Assembly: GCA_021795355.1 (NCBI GenBank)
Contig: JAJYPL010000001.1
Location: 1 to 64,000, forward strand
From: a bacterium
Lineage (GTDB): Bacteria; SZUA-79; Acidulodesulfobacterales; Acidulodesulfobacteraceae
DNA: 64,000 nucleotides
Reading direction: 5' to 3'
This document shows, piece after piece, positions 38,931-48,005 of the stretch. Position 1 is the first letter of the stretch. Each line of letters opens with the position of its first letter. Both the position numbers and the translations under genes were made by a program. A model generated the notes under the pieces. That model was not told where the DNA came from, searched no databases, and was given only the letters and a program-made list of their open reading frames with translations.

Positions 38931-41900
38931 ATGAATAAAAATTTCAACGCTAAAATTACCGAATATTTTATAGAAAATAAAATCACTTTGCTTCTTATAC
39001 TATTCATAATAGGTTTCGGAATAATAGCGGTTATGCTGACGCCGAGACAGTATAATCCCCAGATTATAGTTCCCGCCGCCAACGTAATAGTCAGGTTTCC
39101 GGGGGCAAGCGCCGAGCAGGTTAAAAATTTGGTCACAAAGCCTTTAGAAAGAAAAATGTGGCAGATTCCGGGCGTGAAGCATGTTTATTCAATATCTATG
39201 AATTCAGAGTCTATAGTGACCGTGCAGTTTCACGTAAATGCAAGCCGCGACAAAAGCCTAGTCGATATTTATAATAAAGTCTTTTCAAACTTGGATGAAA
39301 TTCCGAAAGGAGTAATGCGTCCGCTTATAAAACCGATTGACGTAAATCACGTTCCTATTCTTAATATTACGCTATGGAGCAAAAAATACGACGCGGGATA
39401 TCTGACGACTATAGCCGGCAGAATCTTGGATAAATTAGATTCGGTTAAGGGAACAGGGGTAACCTCTTTAAACGGAGCCAGGTATAAACAGCTGAACGTT
39501 TACCTTAATCCGGTAAAAATGGCCGCATATAACGTTTCTCCGCTTATGATAGCGCAGGAGCTTAAAAATACGAACGTTAATATGCCTGCAGGTTTTTTAA
39601 GGAACGACAATAAAAAAACCTTTATTACTGCAGGCGGATATTTTCATCATGTGAGATCTGTTAAAAACTTTATAATATCCGTTTATAACGGCAAACCTGT
39701 TTACTTAAAAGATGTCGCAAAGATTAAAGCTTCATATAAATCATTAAATTTTTTATCGGAAATAGGATTCGGCAGTTATTACAGGAAAATTAACGCAAAC
39801 GACAGAATTATAAAAGGCGCTAAGGGCATTTATCCCGCAGTTACTATCGCCGTTGCTAAAAGAAGGGGCAAAAATGCAGTTACCGTCGTCGATAACGTTC
39901 TTGCCAAGTTTCACAGAATAGCTGAAACAAGCCTGCCTGCCGGAGTTCATTATGCAATAACCAGAAACGACGGCAAAAAGGCGAACAATGCGGTAAATAA
40001 ACTGCTGTTCCATCTTATTATAAGTATAATAATAGTAATAGTCCTGCTTCTGCTTATATTAGGCTGGAGAGAAGCTTTTATAGTCGCCTTTACGATTCCG
40101 CTTATGCTGTTTTTAACCCTCGGAATTGCATATGTTTTTCATCAGACGCTGAATAGGATTACACTGTTTGCTCTTATTCTTTCCTTGGGACTTTTAGTCG
40201 ATAACGCAATAGTCGTCATCGACAATATAGAGAGGGTTTTTTCTAGGGAAAGAAACGTACTTCCGACATATGCCGTGGATGCAGTCAATGAAATAGGAAA
40301 TCCCAATTTTTTTGCGACTCTTGCGGTTATATCTTCTTTTATTCCTATGCTTTTTGTCGGAGGCATGATGGGGCCGTATATGAGACCTATTCCTTTTAAC
40401 GTACCTATAGCAATGCTGGTTTCTTTGTTTGTAGCCCTTACCATAGTTCCGTGGTTTTATCTTAAATTAATGGCAAACGAAAAGGGAACGGCTCTTTTAA
40501 GGAAAAAAGAATTAAAAGAAGAAGGGAAAGACATTAATTCCGGATTATATGCAAGAATATTAAAACCCCTGCTGTCGAGCAAAAAGAAAAGATATATTTT
40601 TATGTCGGTCATTATAATTTTATTTATTTTGGCAATGTCGCTGCCCGTTTTAAAAATTGTTAAATTTAAAATGCTTCCGGTAGCAAATACTAACACTTTT
40701 TTAATTACGGTCAATAAACGTCCCGGTTCTACGTTTGAATCTACAAATATCGCTACGATGCATATAGTAAATTATTTAAAACGTATAAAACAGGTAAAAA
40801 ATTACGTAATCACTGTAGGCACGCCTTCAGTGATAGATTTTTCCGGTCTTTTGAGGGGCGCAAATTTCAGAAACGCAAGCTGGTATTCGGAAATAAGAGT
40901 CAATTTAATAAATAAAGACAAGAGGAGCACTTCGTCTCATCAGCTTGTGTTGAATATACTTCCAGAAGTTCATAAAATAGGAAAAGAATACGATGCCGGC
41001 GTAAAAGTGCTGGAAAGTCCGCCCGGACCTCCGGTAAAGTCCACTATCGTCGCCGAAATATACGGCAGCAGCTATAAAGAGCAGGAAAAGCTTTCTAAAA
41101 TAGTGGAAGCGAGGATGAAAAAAACGAGAGGCGTTACAGACGTTAATTCTTCTTATAAAAAGCGGATAAGGAAAATAATGTTTAAAATAAGAAGAAGAAA
41201 AGCCGCTCTTATGGGGATAACTACGCAAATGATAGCCCAGTCGCTTTATATTTTAAACAACGGTATGAGCGTAGGAACGATACACAAAAAAGGTCATTTG
41301 CATCAGGACGATATATTTTTGAGAATGCCGGACGATTTTAGAACGGGCGTAAATGCTTTGTCTTCGATATGGATTTATGCGCCGAATGCAGGAAGATTAG
41401 TGCCTTTAAATTCCGTCGTCAAAATAAAACGCGGATATCTGCATAATATGATATATCAGAGAGATTTAAAATCGGTAGTCTATGTTTACGGAAAGGTAGT
41501 TAAAAGAAGCCCCATGTATGCAAACTTGGACCTTTTCCTGCATTTTTTAAAACATCCGCTGCCTGCAGGCTATAGGATACGCTGGGGAGGCGAATGGCAT
41601 TTGACGCTCAAAGTTTTTGCCCAGCTCGGCGCGGCTATGGGTATTGCAATTCTGCTTATTTATATATTGCTGGTAGGTTATACAGGTTCTTTTATCGTGC
41701 CTTTAATACTTATGGGCGCTATACCTCTTGAAATGATCGGTATAATGCCGGGTTTCGGCTTAATAGGGGTTTATTTTACGGCCACTTCCATGATAGGCGC
41801 TATTGCTCTGTCCGGCATAGTTATAAGAAATTCGCTTCTTTTGCTTGAATTTATCAACGACAGAAAAAAAGAAGGATATAATATAATAGATTCCCTTGTC

Positions 41901-42122
41901 GCGGCAGGATCAATGAGGGCAAGACCTATTATTATAACGGCTCTTGCCGTAGTATTCGGTTCGGCTATATTAGTAACCGATCCTGTTTGGAACGGTCTGG
42001 CATGGGCTCTTATTTTCGGAATGATAGCTTCCACGACGCTTACGCTTATCGTTATTCCCGTGCTATATTACATGATAGAAGGGAGAAGGTGGCATAAAGA
42101 AGATATTCACGAGAATTTGTAA
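38931..42122 (+). CDS. RND efflux transporter (AcrB/MexB superfamily)
   Basis: 1063 aa; 'VIVRFPGASAEQVKNLVTKPLE', 'LSLGLLVDNAIVVIDNIER', 'SGIVIRNSLLLLEFINDR', 'ALAVVFGSAILVTDPVWNGLAWALIFGM'. Confidence 0.95.
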   Translation: MNKNFNAKITEYFIENKITLLLILFIIGFGIIAVMLTPRQYNPQIIVPAANVIVRFPGASAEQVKNLVTKPLERKMWQIPGVKHVYSISMNSESIVTVQFHVNASRDKSLVDIYNKVFSNLDEIPKGVMRPLIKPIDVNHVPILNITLWSKKYDAGYLTTIAGRILDKLDSVKGTGVTSLNGARYKQLNVYLNPVKMAAYNVSPLMIAQELKNTNVNMPAGFLRNDNKKTFITAGGYFHHVRSVKNFIISVYNGKPVYLKDVAKIKASYKSLNFLSEIGFGSYYRKINANDRIIKGAKGIYPAVTIAVAKRRGKNAVTVVDNVLAKFHRIAETSLPAGVHYAITRNDGKKANNAVNKLLFHLIISIIIVIVLLLLILGWREAFIVAFTIPLMLFLTLGIAYVFHQTLNRITLFALILSLGLLVDNAIVVIDNIERVFSRERNVLPTYAVDAVNEIGNPNFFATLAVISSFIPMLFVGGMMGPYMRPIPFNVPIAMLVSLFVALTIVPWFYLKLMANEKGTALLRKKELKEEGKDINSGLYARILKPLLSSKKKRYIFMSVIIILFILAMSLPVLKIVKFKMLPVANTNTFLITVNKRPGSTFESTNIATMHIVNYLKRIKQVKNYVITVGTPSVIDFSGLLRGANFRNASWYSEIRVNLINKDKRSTSSHQLVLNILPEVHKIGKEYDAGVKVLESPPGPPVKSTIVAEIYGSSYKEQEKLSKIVEARMKKTRGVTDVNSSYKKRIRKIMFKIRRRKAALMGITTQMIAQSLYILNNGMSVGTIHKKGHLHQDDIFLRMPDDFRTGVNALSSIWIYAPNAGRLVPLNSVVKIKRGYLHNMIYQRDLKSVVYVYGKVVKRSPMYANLDLFLHFLKHPLPAGYRIRWGGEWHLTLKVFAQLGAAMGIAILLIYILLVGYTGSFIVPLILMGAIPLEMIGIMPGFGLIGVYFTATSMIGAIALSGIVIRNSLLLLEFINDRKKEGYNIIDSLVAAGSMRARPIIITALAVVFGSAILVTDPVWNGLAWALIFGMIASTTLTLIVIPVLYYMIEGRRWHKEDIHENL

Positions 42123-42140
42123 AAAAGAAAAAGAAAATAA

Positions 42141-42157
42141 AATCTGACACCTTTTCC
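42141..42157. repeat. Solo copy of interspersed 17-mer AATCTGACACCTTTTCC
   Basis: Identical to the right arm of the inverted repeat at 54447-54535. Confidence 0.85.
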
Positions 42158-42213
42158 TGATATAATTAATACAATATAATATATTTTTTAATATAAATAT
42201 CGAGGTTATTATT

Positions 42214-42975
42214 ATGCCGGTAAAATTTAATTGCGCAAACAGCTGCATTGCAGAGATAGATTTGGATTTAGGCGGTAAAAATTCTTTTAATATTACCGAA
42301 ATAAACGAACTTATAAAAATATTCGAATCTAATTTAGAAAAAGAAATCGATTTAAAAGCTATCGTAATTAAAAGTACAAATCCGGATTATTTCGCTACAG
42401 GACCTGAAATTAAAGAAATAGCCGGATTGGACAGGGAAGGCGCAAGATATTACGTGACTCTTCTTAACGTATTAACTAAACATATTTCCGAATCGTCCGT
42501 GCCCGTAGTATGTATTATAAACGGCGCCGTCAGCGGTATCGGACTCGATATAGCTTCTTCGTGCGATTTCAGGCTTGCCGGTGAAAAAGCTTCTTTTGCG
42601 GATTTGTCTTCTAAATACGGAATATTATATCCTTCGCATATTATTTTAAGGCTGTCTTTTTTAATAGGAGTGCAGAAAACAAAAGAAATTTTGTTAAGTT
42701 CTAAAATATATACGGCCGAAGATATGCTCGGAATTAATTTTTTAACCGAGTATTTTAGCGGCGAAAATTTTGAAAAAGGCGTTAACGGATTTATAGAAAA
42801 TTTTAAGAATCTTTCCATAGATTCTTTGAGGCTTAAGAAAAAATTATTTATAGATTTATGGAAAAATTATCTTAAAAACAATCAGCTTCCAGCAGAAGAA
42901 ATTTTTTCGGAAATTTTAAAAGAAGGTAAAGACTGGAAAAAATCGATAAAAGATTTTTACGGCGATTCTCTATAA
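42214..42975 (+). CDS. Enoyl-CoA hydratase/isomerase family protein
   Basis: 'FATGPEIKEIAGLDREGARYYVTLLN', 'CIINGAVSGIGLDIASSCDFRLAGEKASFADLSSKYGILYP'. Confidence 0.85.
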   Translation: MPVKFNCANSCIAEIDLDLGGKNSFNITEINELIKIFESNLEKEIDLKAIVIKSTNPDYFATGPEIKEIAGLDREGARYYVTLLNVLTKHISESSVPVVCIINGAVSGIGLDIASSCDFRLAGEKASFADLSSKYGILYPSHIILRLSFLIGVQKTKEILLSSKIYTAEDMLGINFLTEYFSGENFEKGVNGFIENFKNLSIDSLRLKKKLFIDLWKNYLKNNQLPAEEIFSEILKEGKDWKKSIKDFYGDSL

Positions 42976-43109
42976 CTACAGTGCCGGAATTTAATTCCCC
43001 ATTTCTCTCCATTTTGAATTTTTTGCGATATACTTGAGAATAAGAAAAAATTATAGTATTATATAATTAATTCAATTCAATTTAATCTAAAATTAAGGAG
43101 GAATTTATT

Positions 43110-43550
43110 ATGTCGTCCAAGATTAGCGGATGCGATATTCCGGAGGATTTATACTACAGTGTAGAAAAACACGTGTGGGGAAAATTAGGCGACGACGGAA
43201 TAGTTACCGTCGGAATGACGAGCGTAGCTCAAAGCTTAGCCGGTAAACTTTTATACCTTACTCCTAAAAAAGTCGGCCAAAAGATAGCCCAGCTTAAATC
43301 CGTAGCAACGGTGGAAAGCGGAAAATACGTCGGTCCGGTTCCTGCTCCGTTTTCCGGAGAAATAACGGCAATAAACGAAGATGCCGTTAAAAACGTATCC
43401 TTAATAAATTCCGACCCTTACGGCAAAGGATGGGTATGCAGGATTAAAGCCGATAACATAGAAGCAGATAAAAAAAATCTGCTTACGGGAAAAGAGGCGG
43501 TAGAAGCCTACAAGAAAAAGATTGAAGCCGACGGCATTAAGTGCGAATAA
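43110..43550 (+). CDS. lbpA: GcvH-like lipoate-binding protein, LbpA-type (copy 1)
   Basis: 'CDIPEDLYYSVEKHVWGKLGDDGIVTVGMTSVAQSLAGKLLYLTPKKVGQ' and lipoyl-lysine motif 'VESGKYVGP'; SD 'aaggagg'. Confidence 0.88.
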   Translation: MSSKISGCDIPEDLYYSVEKHVWGKLGDDGIVTVGMTSVAQSLAGKLLYLTPKKVGQKIAQLKSVATVESGKYVGPVPAPFSGEITAINEDAVKNVSLINSDPYGKGWVCRIKADNIEADKKNLLTGKEAVEAYKKKIEADGIKCE

Positions 43551-43596
43551 AATAAATAAAACTGCAAAATATAATTTGTAAAATTTGGAGATATAA

Positions 43597-44043
43597 ATGC
43601 CTATTTTTAATGAATGCAATCTGCCGGAAGACCTCTATTACGATATTGAAAATCAGGTTTGGGGCAGAAAAAACGGCGACGGAACTTTTACTTTCGGCAT
43701 GACGGATCCGGCGCAGTCTTTAGCCGGCAAGATTCTTTACGCAGACGTTAAAGCCGTCGGCAAAATTATAAAAAAAGGGAAAAGCGCCGCTACAATCGAA
43801 AGCGGAAAATACGTCGGTCCTTTTCCGATGCCTTTTGCCGGCGAAATAGTAGAGGTGAATAAGGAGCTTGAAAACGATTCTCACATTATAAACGCAGATC
43901 CGTACGGAAAAGGCTGGATTGTAAAATTAAAGCCTCTTCCCGAGTCGGTTTCGGACGTAAATTCCCTTCCTTTCGGCGAAGAAGCCGTCAAAGCCTACGT
44001 AAAAAAGCTCGAAAAGGAAGACATAATCTGCAAAAAGAGATAA
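43597..44043 (+). CDS. lbpA: GcvH-like lipoate-binding protein, LbpA-type (copy 2)
   Basis: Paralogue of 43110-43550: 'CNLPEDLYYDIENQVWGRKNGDGTFTFGMTDPAQSLAGKILYADVKAVGK', 'IESGKYVGP'. Confidence 0.88.
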   Translation: MPIFNECNLPEDLYYDIENQVWGRKNGDGTFTFGMTDPAQSLAGKILYADVKAVGKIIKKGKSAATIESGKYVGPFPMPFAGEIVEVNKELENDSHIINADPYGKGWIVKLKPLPESVSDVNSLPFGEEAVKAYVKKLEKEDIICKKR

Positions 44044-44045
44044 AT

Positions 44046-45056
44046 ATGAGTTTTTATGAATATAACGAAATTATCGACGAAGAATATGCAGAAGGTTTCG
44101 AAATCAGAAAAGATTATTTCGATTCTGAAATAAATTTTTACGCTCCAAGTATAAAATCTTACGAGACGGAAGATTTTAAAAACACTAAGTCCGACTCCTT
44201 CCCCCCTTTTTCCATTACGGGCGGTTCATGCTCTTTAAAATGCGAACACTGCAATGCGGAAATTTTAAAATCTATGGCTCCGGCTTTAACTCCGGACGAA
44301 CTGTTCGAAAGAGCCGATGCTATTAATAAATCCGGAGGGCTGGGTTTTCTTCTTAGCGGCGGTTCTAACAGCAAAGGAATAGTAGATATTCTGCCTTATA
44401 TAAAAGCTATCAAAAAGATAAAATCGGAATTAAACCTTAAGGTAATAGTACATTGCGGACTTATCACGGAAGAGATAGCCGACGGGCTTTTAGAAGCCGG
44501 AGTGGACTCCGCCATGCTCGATATTATCGGCGAAGAAGATACGATACGTAAAATTTATCATCTTAACGCAGAAGTTAAAGACTATGAAAATTCCTTAAAA
44601 TATTTATCCGACAGAAAAATTCCCTGCTCGCCGCACGTAGTAATAGGGCTGAAACACGGCGTAATAGCGGGAGAATTTAACGCAATAGATATTATATCCG
44701 ATTACGATATATCGTCGCTTGTATTGGTCGGTTTTATGCCTATGCACAATACGAAAATGGAAAACATAATTCCGCCGGCCGCAGAAGAGATAGGAGAGGT
44801 TTTTTTATATGCGCGGAAAAAATTTATTAAAACTCCGGTTCTTTTAGGCTGCGAAAGGCCGTACGGATTGAGCAAGTTTAAAATAGAAGAACTTGCCGTA
44901 AAAGCCGGTTTAAACGGAATAGCGTATCCGTCGGAAGGAATAATTCCTTTCAGCGTAAAATTAGGTTTAAAACCCAAATTTTCCGAGGTATGCTGTTCTT
45001 TAATTTTTTCCGAATCGGCTCTGCCGGTAATAGAAACAGGCAATTTAATCTGCTGA
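44046..45056 (+). CDS. Radical SAM protein, candidate LipS-type (LipS2-like) lipoyl sulfur-insertion enzyme
   Basis: CxxxCxxC in 'GGSCSLKCEHCNAEI'; TIM-barrel pattern 'GGLGFLLSGGSNSKGIVDILPYIKAIKKIKSELNLKVIVHCGLI'; follows lbpA by 3 bp. Confidence 0.72.
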   Translation: MSFYEYNEIIDEEYAEGFEIRKDYFDSEINFYAPSIKSYETEDFKNTKSDSFPPFSITGGSCSLKCEHCNAEILKSMAPALTPDELFERADAINKSGGLGFLLSGGSNSKGIVDILPYIKAIKKIKSELNLKVIVHCGLITEEIADGLLEAGVDSAMLDIIGEEDTIRKIYHLNAEVKDYENSLKYLSDRKIPCSPHVVIGLKHGVIAGEFNAIDIISDYDISSLVLVGFMPMHNTKMENIIPPAAEEIGEVFLYARKKFIKTPVLLGCERPYGLSKFKIEELAVKAGLNGIAYPSEGIIPFSVKLGLKPKFSEVCCSLIFSESALPVIETGNLIC

Positions 45057-45197
45057 AGCCTAATAGCCGCGCGTAAATATATCGCATTTATATGAACGAT
45101 TATTATATAATAATTTTAAATTAAGCACTTGCAAGGCGAGATTGGCGAGCTTCGCCGGACTCAGTCCGACGCGCTCGCAGCGACTAATTTATTGCGT

Positions 45198-46745
45198 ATG
45201 TTTAGAGTTATAGACACGGGCTTAAAAGATTTCTCTTATAATATATGTATGGATAAAGCCCTGATAAAATTAAGAAAAGAAGGGCTGATAGAGGACACTT
45301 TCCGTTTTTTAAGATTCGAACCCTGCGTTTTAACCGGCTACCATCAGTCCATATCCAGCGAAATAAGATTAGATTACTGCAAAGAAAAAAATATAGCCGT
45401 CGGCAGAAGAATTACCGGAGGCGGAGCTATATATTTCGACGAAGCCCAGCTTGGCTGGGAGCTTGTATTTTCGGCTAAAAGCATTAAAATTAAAAATTTG
45501 GACGATTTGACCGAAAATATATGCTCTGCTTTTGCAAAAGGAATAAAAAAGCTTGGGATAAATGCCGAATTCAGGCCCAGAAACGATATAGAAGTCGAAG
45601 GGCGCAAAATATCCGGAACAGGAGGAACTTACGAATCTTCGGTTTATTTTTTTCAGGGAACGCTGCTTTTGGATTTCAATCCGGAAAATATGGTAAAATC
45701 CTTAAAAATACCTATAGAAAAGCTGACCGTTAAGAATTTTGACTCTATTTTATCGAGGGTTACTTCGGTGAAAAGTATTTTAGGGTATATACCGGATTTA
45801 GATTCTATAAAATCTGCAGTTTTAGACGGTTTCAGGGAACATTTAAATTTAGATTTTTACGAATCGGAAATCTCGAAGGAAGAGGAAAATTTTTTAAATA
45901 AAAACCGTTCTTTTTATTCTTCGGAAGATTGGATTTATTCAAAAGATTTCGACCCGGCGGAAACAAAAATAATTTCCGAAATATATAAATGCGCAGGAGG
46001 AGTTTTTAAAACCTTCGCAAAGGTTGATGAAAAAAGAAATTTATTAAAATATATTTATTTTACCGGAGATTTTTTCGTTTCCCCAGTAAGGACGGTCAAC
46101 GACTTAGAAAGCAGCCTTAAAGACGTTCCGCTGGATGAAGCGGTATTTAAAATAGACGGTTATTTTGAAAAATTTAAGCCCGAATTTCGCAGCGTAAAGA
46201 AAGAAGATTTTTTTAATATAATTATTCAAATAATAAATAAAGTCAAGTTTCTTAAAAACGCAGACGTAAAAGAAGAAGATTTATCGAGATTTACATTCGT
46301 AAACGGAATGGATGCCGAAGATATTTCTTCGGCGGAATATATTTTGCTTCCTTACTGCGCTAAAAAACCGGACTGCGAATTTAGAAACAAAGATAAATGT
46401 ATCGCCTGCGGCGAATGCGAAACCGGTATAGCTTATAAATTTGCGGAAAAATACGGAATTATTCCAAAAACCGTCATAAGTTACGAAAATTTGGCAGAAA
46501 CTTTAAAAGAACTGAAAATAAAAGGGATTAAATCTTATATAGGCTTCTGCTGTAAAGAATTTTATATAAAAAGAAACGAAGCGTTTAAAAACAGCGGCAT
46601 AAAAGCTCTGTTAATCGATATTTCTTCTCCGTTATGCTACAAATATAAAAAAGAAACCGATGCCTACGAAGGCAGGTTTGACGGGGAAACTACTCTCGGC
46701 GCACGCGTTTTATTTAAAATTTTTAAAAATAATTCCTTATCATAA
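45198..46745 (+). CDS. Lipoate-protein ligase (LplA/LplB-type domains) fused to a C-terminal Cys-rich DUF116-like domain; sLpl(AB)-like
   Basis: 'RRITGGGAIYFDEAQLGWELVFSAK', 'RNDIEVEGRKISGTGG' are LplA catalytic motifs; C-term 'LPYCAKKPDCEFRNKDKCIACGECETG...IGFCCKEF'. The ORF-track start at 45129 lies within a repeat-like segment; ATG 45198 preferred. Confidence 0.82.
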   Translation: MFRVIDTGLKDFSYNICMDKALIKLRKEGLIEDTFRFLRFEPCVLTGYHQSISSEIRLDYCKEKNIAVGRRITGGGAIYFDEAQLGWELVFSAKSIKIKNLDDLTENICSAFAKGIKKLGINAEFRPRNDIEVEGRKISGTGGTYESSVYFFQGTLLLDFNPENMVKSLKIPIEKLTVKNFDSILSRVTSVKSILGYIPDLDSIKSAVLDGFREHLNLDFYESEISKEEENFLNKNRSFYSSEDWIYSKDFDPAETKIISEIYKCAGGVFKTFAKVDEKRNLLKYIYFTGDFFVSPVRTVNDLESSLKDVPLDEAVFKIDGYFEKFKPEFRSVKKEDFFNIIIQIINKVKFLKNADVKEEDLSRFTFVNGMDAEDISSAEYILLPYCAKKPDCEFRNKDKCIACGECETGIAYKFAEKYGIIPKTVISYENLAETLKELKIKGIKSYIGFCCKEFYIKRNEAFKNSGIKALLIDISSPLCYKYKKETDAYEGRFDGETTLGARVLFKIFKNNSLS

Positions 46746-46770
46746 AAATGAAAATGGAGGATGTAAAAAT

Positions 46771-47916
46771 ATGAACGAACTAACGGGATATGCGAATGCC
46801 GAGACTGCAAAAAAATTTGATTTCGTCTGCGGATGCAATGAAAATAATGAAATATTCAAAGAAATAGAGAGCAAAAAAAATGCAGATATTTCCGGAAGTT
46901 CTCCCGAATATTTAAAGGTGAGCCTGGCAGCTGCGATGACTATGGATTTCGTGCCGGGTATTTTTTACCGCAGCGCCTGTCTCCATTGTATAAACGTTCT
47001 TTTGACTTACGAAGAAGGGTGCAGGGCAAATTGCGCTTATTGCGGGCTTCAAAAATCCCGGGAAGGCGGTTATAACGATAAGAGTTTTATAAGGGTCGAT
47101 TGGCCGGCATATAGAACCGACGATATAATAGCATCTACTTTAAAAAAGAAAAAAATAGTGGACAGGATTTGTATTTCCATGATAACGCATGAAAAGGCTA
47201 AAGACGACACTTTTAATATTTTAAAAAGATTTTCCGGCGAACTGCACTGTCCGGTTTCCATACTTATGACTCCGACTATATTAAAACACGAAGATATAGA
47301 CAGATTCAAAGAATACGGAGCCGATATGGTTACCGTGGCGCTCGATGCCGCAACGCCTGAGCTGTTCGACGAATACAGAGGCAGAGGAGTGGGAGGTCCG
47401 CACAGATGGGAAAAATATAACGATACTCTGGAATATTCCGTTTCGGTTTTCGGCAAAAATAAAGTAGGATGCCATTTAGTCGTCGGACTTGGAGAAACGG
47501 AAAAAGAAATGGCAGAAAGAATGCAGTCGGTAAGAGATAAAGGAGCAAGATCTCATCTTTTTTCTTTTTATCAGGAAAAAGGATCTAAATTGGAAAACCA
47601 TCCTCAATGTCCTGCCGGCCAGTACAGAAGAATTCAGGTCGCAAGGCATATAATAGACTACGATATGGGAAGAGCGGAAGATATGAAATTTGACGAAAGC
47701 GGGAAAATAATAGATTTTGGAATACCTTTTAAAAACGTTGCCGAAATAGTAGAAAGAGGCGCCGCTTTCCAGACTACGGGCTGCCCCGGCAGAACCGAAA
47801 TTTCCGCCTGCAACAGGCCGTTCGGCGACTCGTCTCCAAAAAATATCAGGAGTTTTCCTTTTGAGCTTAACGCCGCCGACGTAAACAGAATGAGAAAGGA
47901 ACTGCTGGAATATTAA
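46771..47916 (+). CDS. Radical SAM protein, candidate LipS-type (LipS1-like) lipoyl sulfur-insertion enzyme
   Basis: 'CLHCINVLLTYEEGCRANCAYCGLQKS' (CxxxCxxC plus upstream CxxC), 'GCHLVVGLGETEKEM', C-term 'TGCPGRTEISACNRPFGDSSP'. ATG 46771 follows SD 'ggagg'. Confidence 0.75.
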   Translation: MNELTGYANAETAKKFDFVCGCNENNEIFKEIESKKNADISGSSPEYLKVSLAAAMTMDFVPGIFYRSACLHCINVLLTYEEGCRANCAYCGLQKSREGGYNDKSFIRVDWPAYRTDDIIASTLKKKKIVDRICISMITHEKAKDDTFNILKRFSGELHCPVSILMTPTILKHEDIDRFKEYGADMVTVALDAATPELFDEYRGRGVGGPHRWEKYNDTLEYSVSVFGKNKVGCHLVVGLGETEKEMAERMQSVRDKGARSHLFSFYQEKGSKLENHPQCPAGQYRRIQVARHIIDYDMGRAEDMKFDESGKIIDFGIPFKNVAEIVERGAAFQTTGCPGRTEISACNRPFGDSSPKNIRSFPFELNAADVNRMRKELLEY

Positions 47917-47950
47917 ATAATGCAAACCGCCCCGACGGCCTTTGGCGTCA

Positions 47951-47970
47951 CCCCTCCTTTTAAGGAGGGG
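47951..47970. repeat. Intergenic hairpin element CCCCTCCTTTTAAGGAGGGG (possible terminator/dispersed repeat)
   Basis: 8-bp arms CCCCTCCT/AGGAGGGG, preceded by 'gacggcctttggcgtca' and followed by 'aattaaaaa'. Confidence 0.65.
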
Positions 47971-48005
47971 AATTAAAAACTAGCAAATTAAAAGGAGAAT
48001 AAGAA

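Noticed and set aside
43110-44043. Glycine cleavage system H proteins
   Set aside because: No gcvT/gcvP nearby; sequence features ('PEDLYY', 'ESGKYVGP') and radical SAM/ligase neighbours fit LbpA better.
45129-45197. N-terminal extension of the lipoate ligase (as in the ORF track)
   Set aside because: Overlaps a hairpin-rich repeat-like segment; the LplA-like sequence starts at the ATG at 45198.
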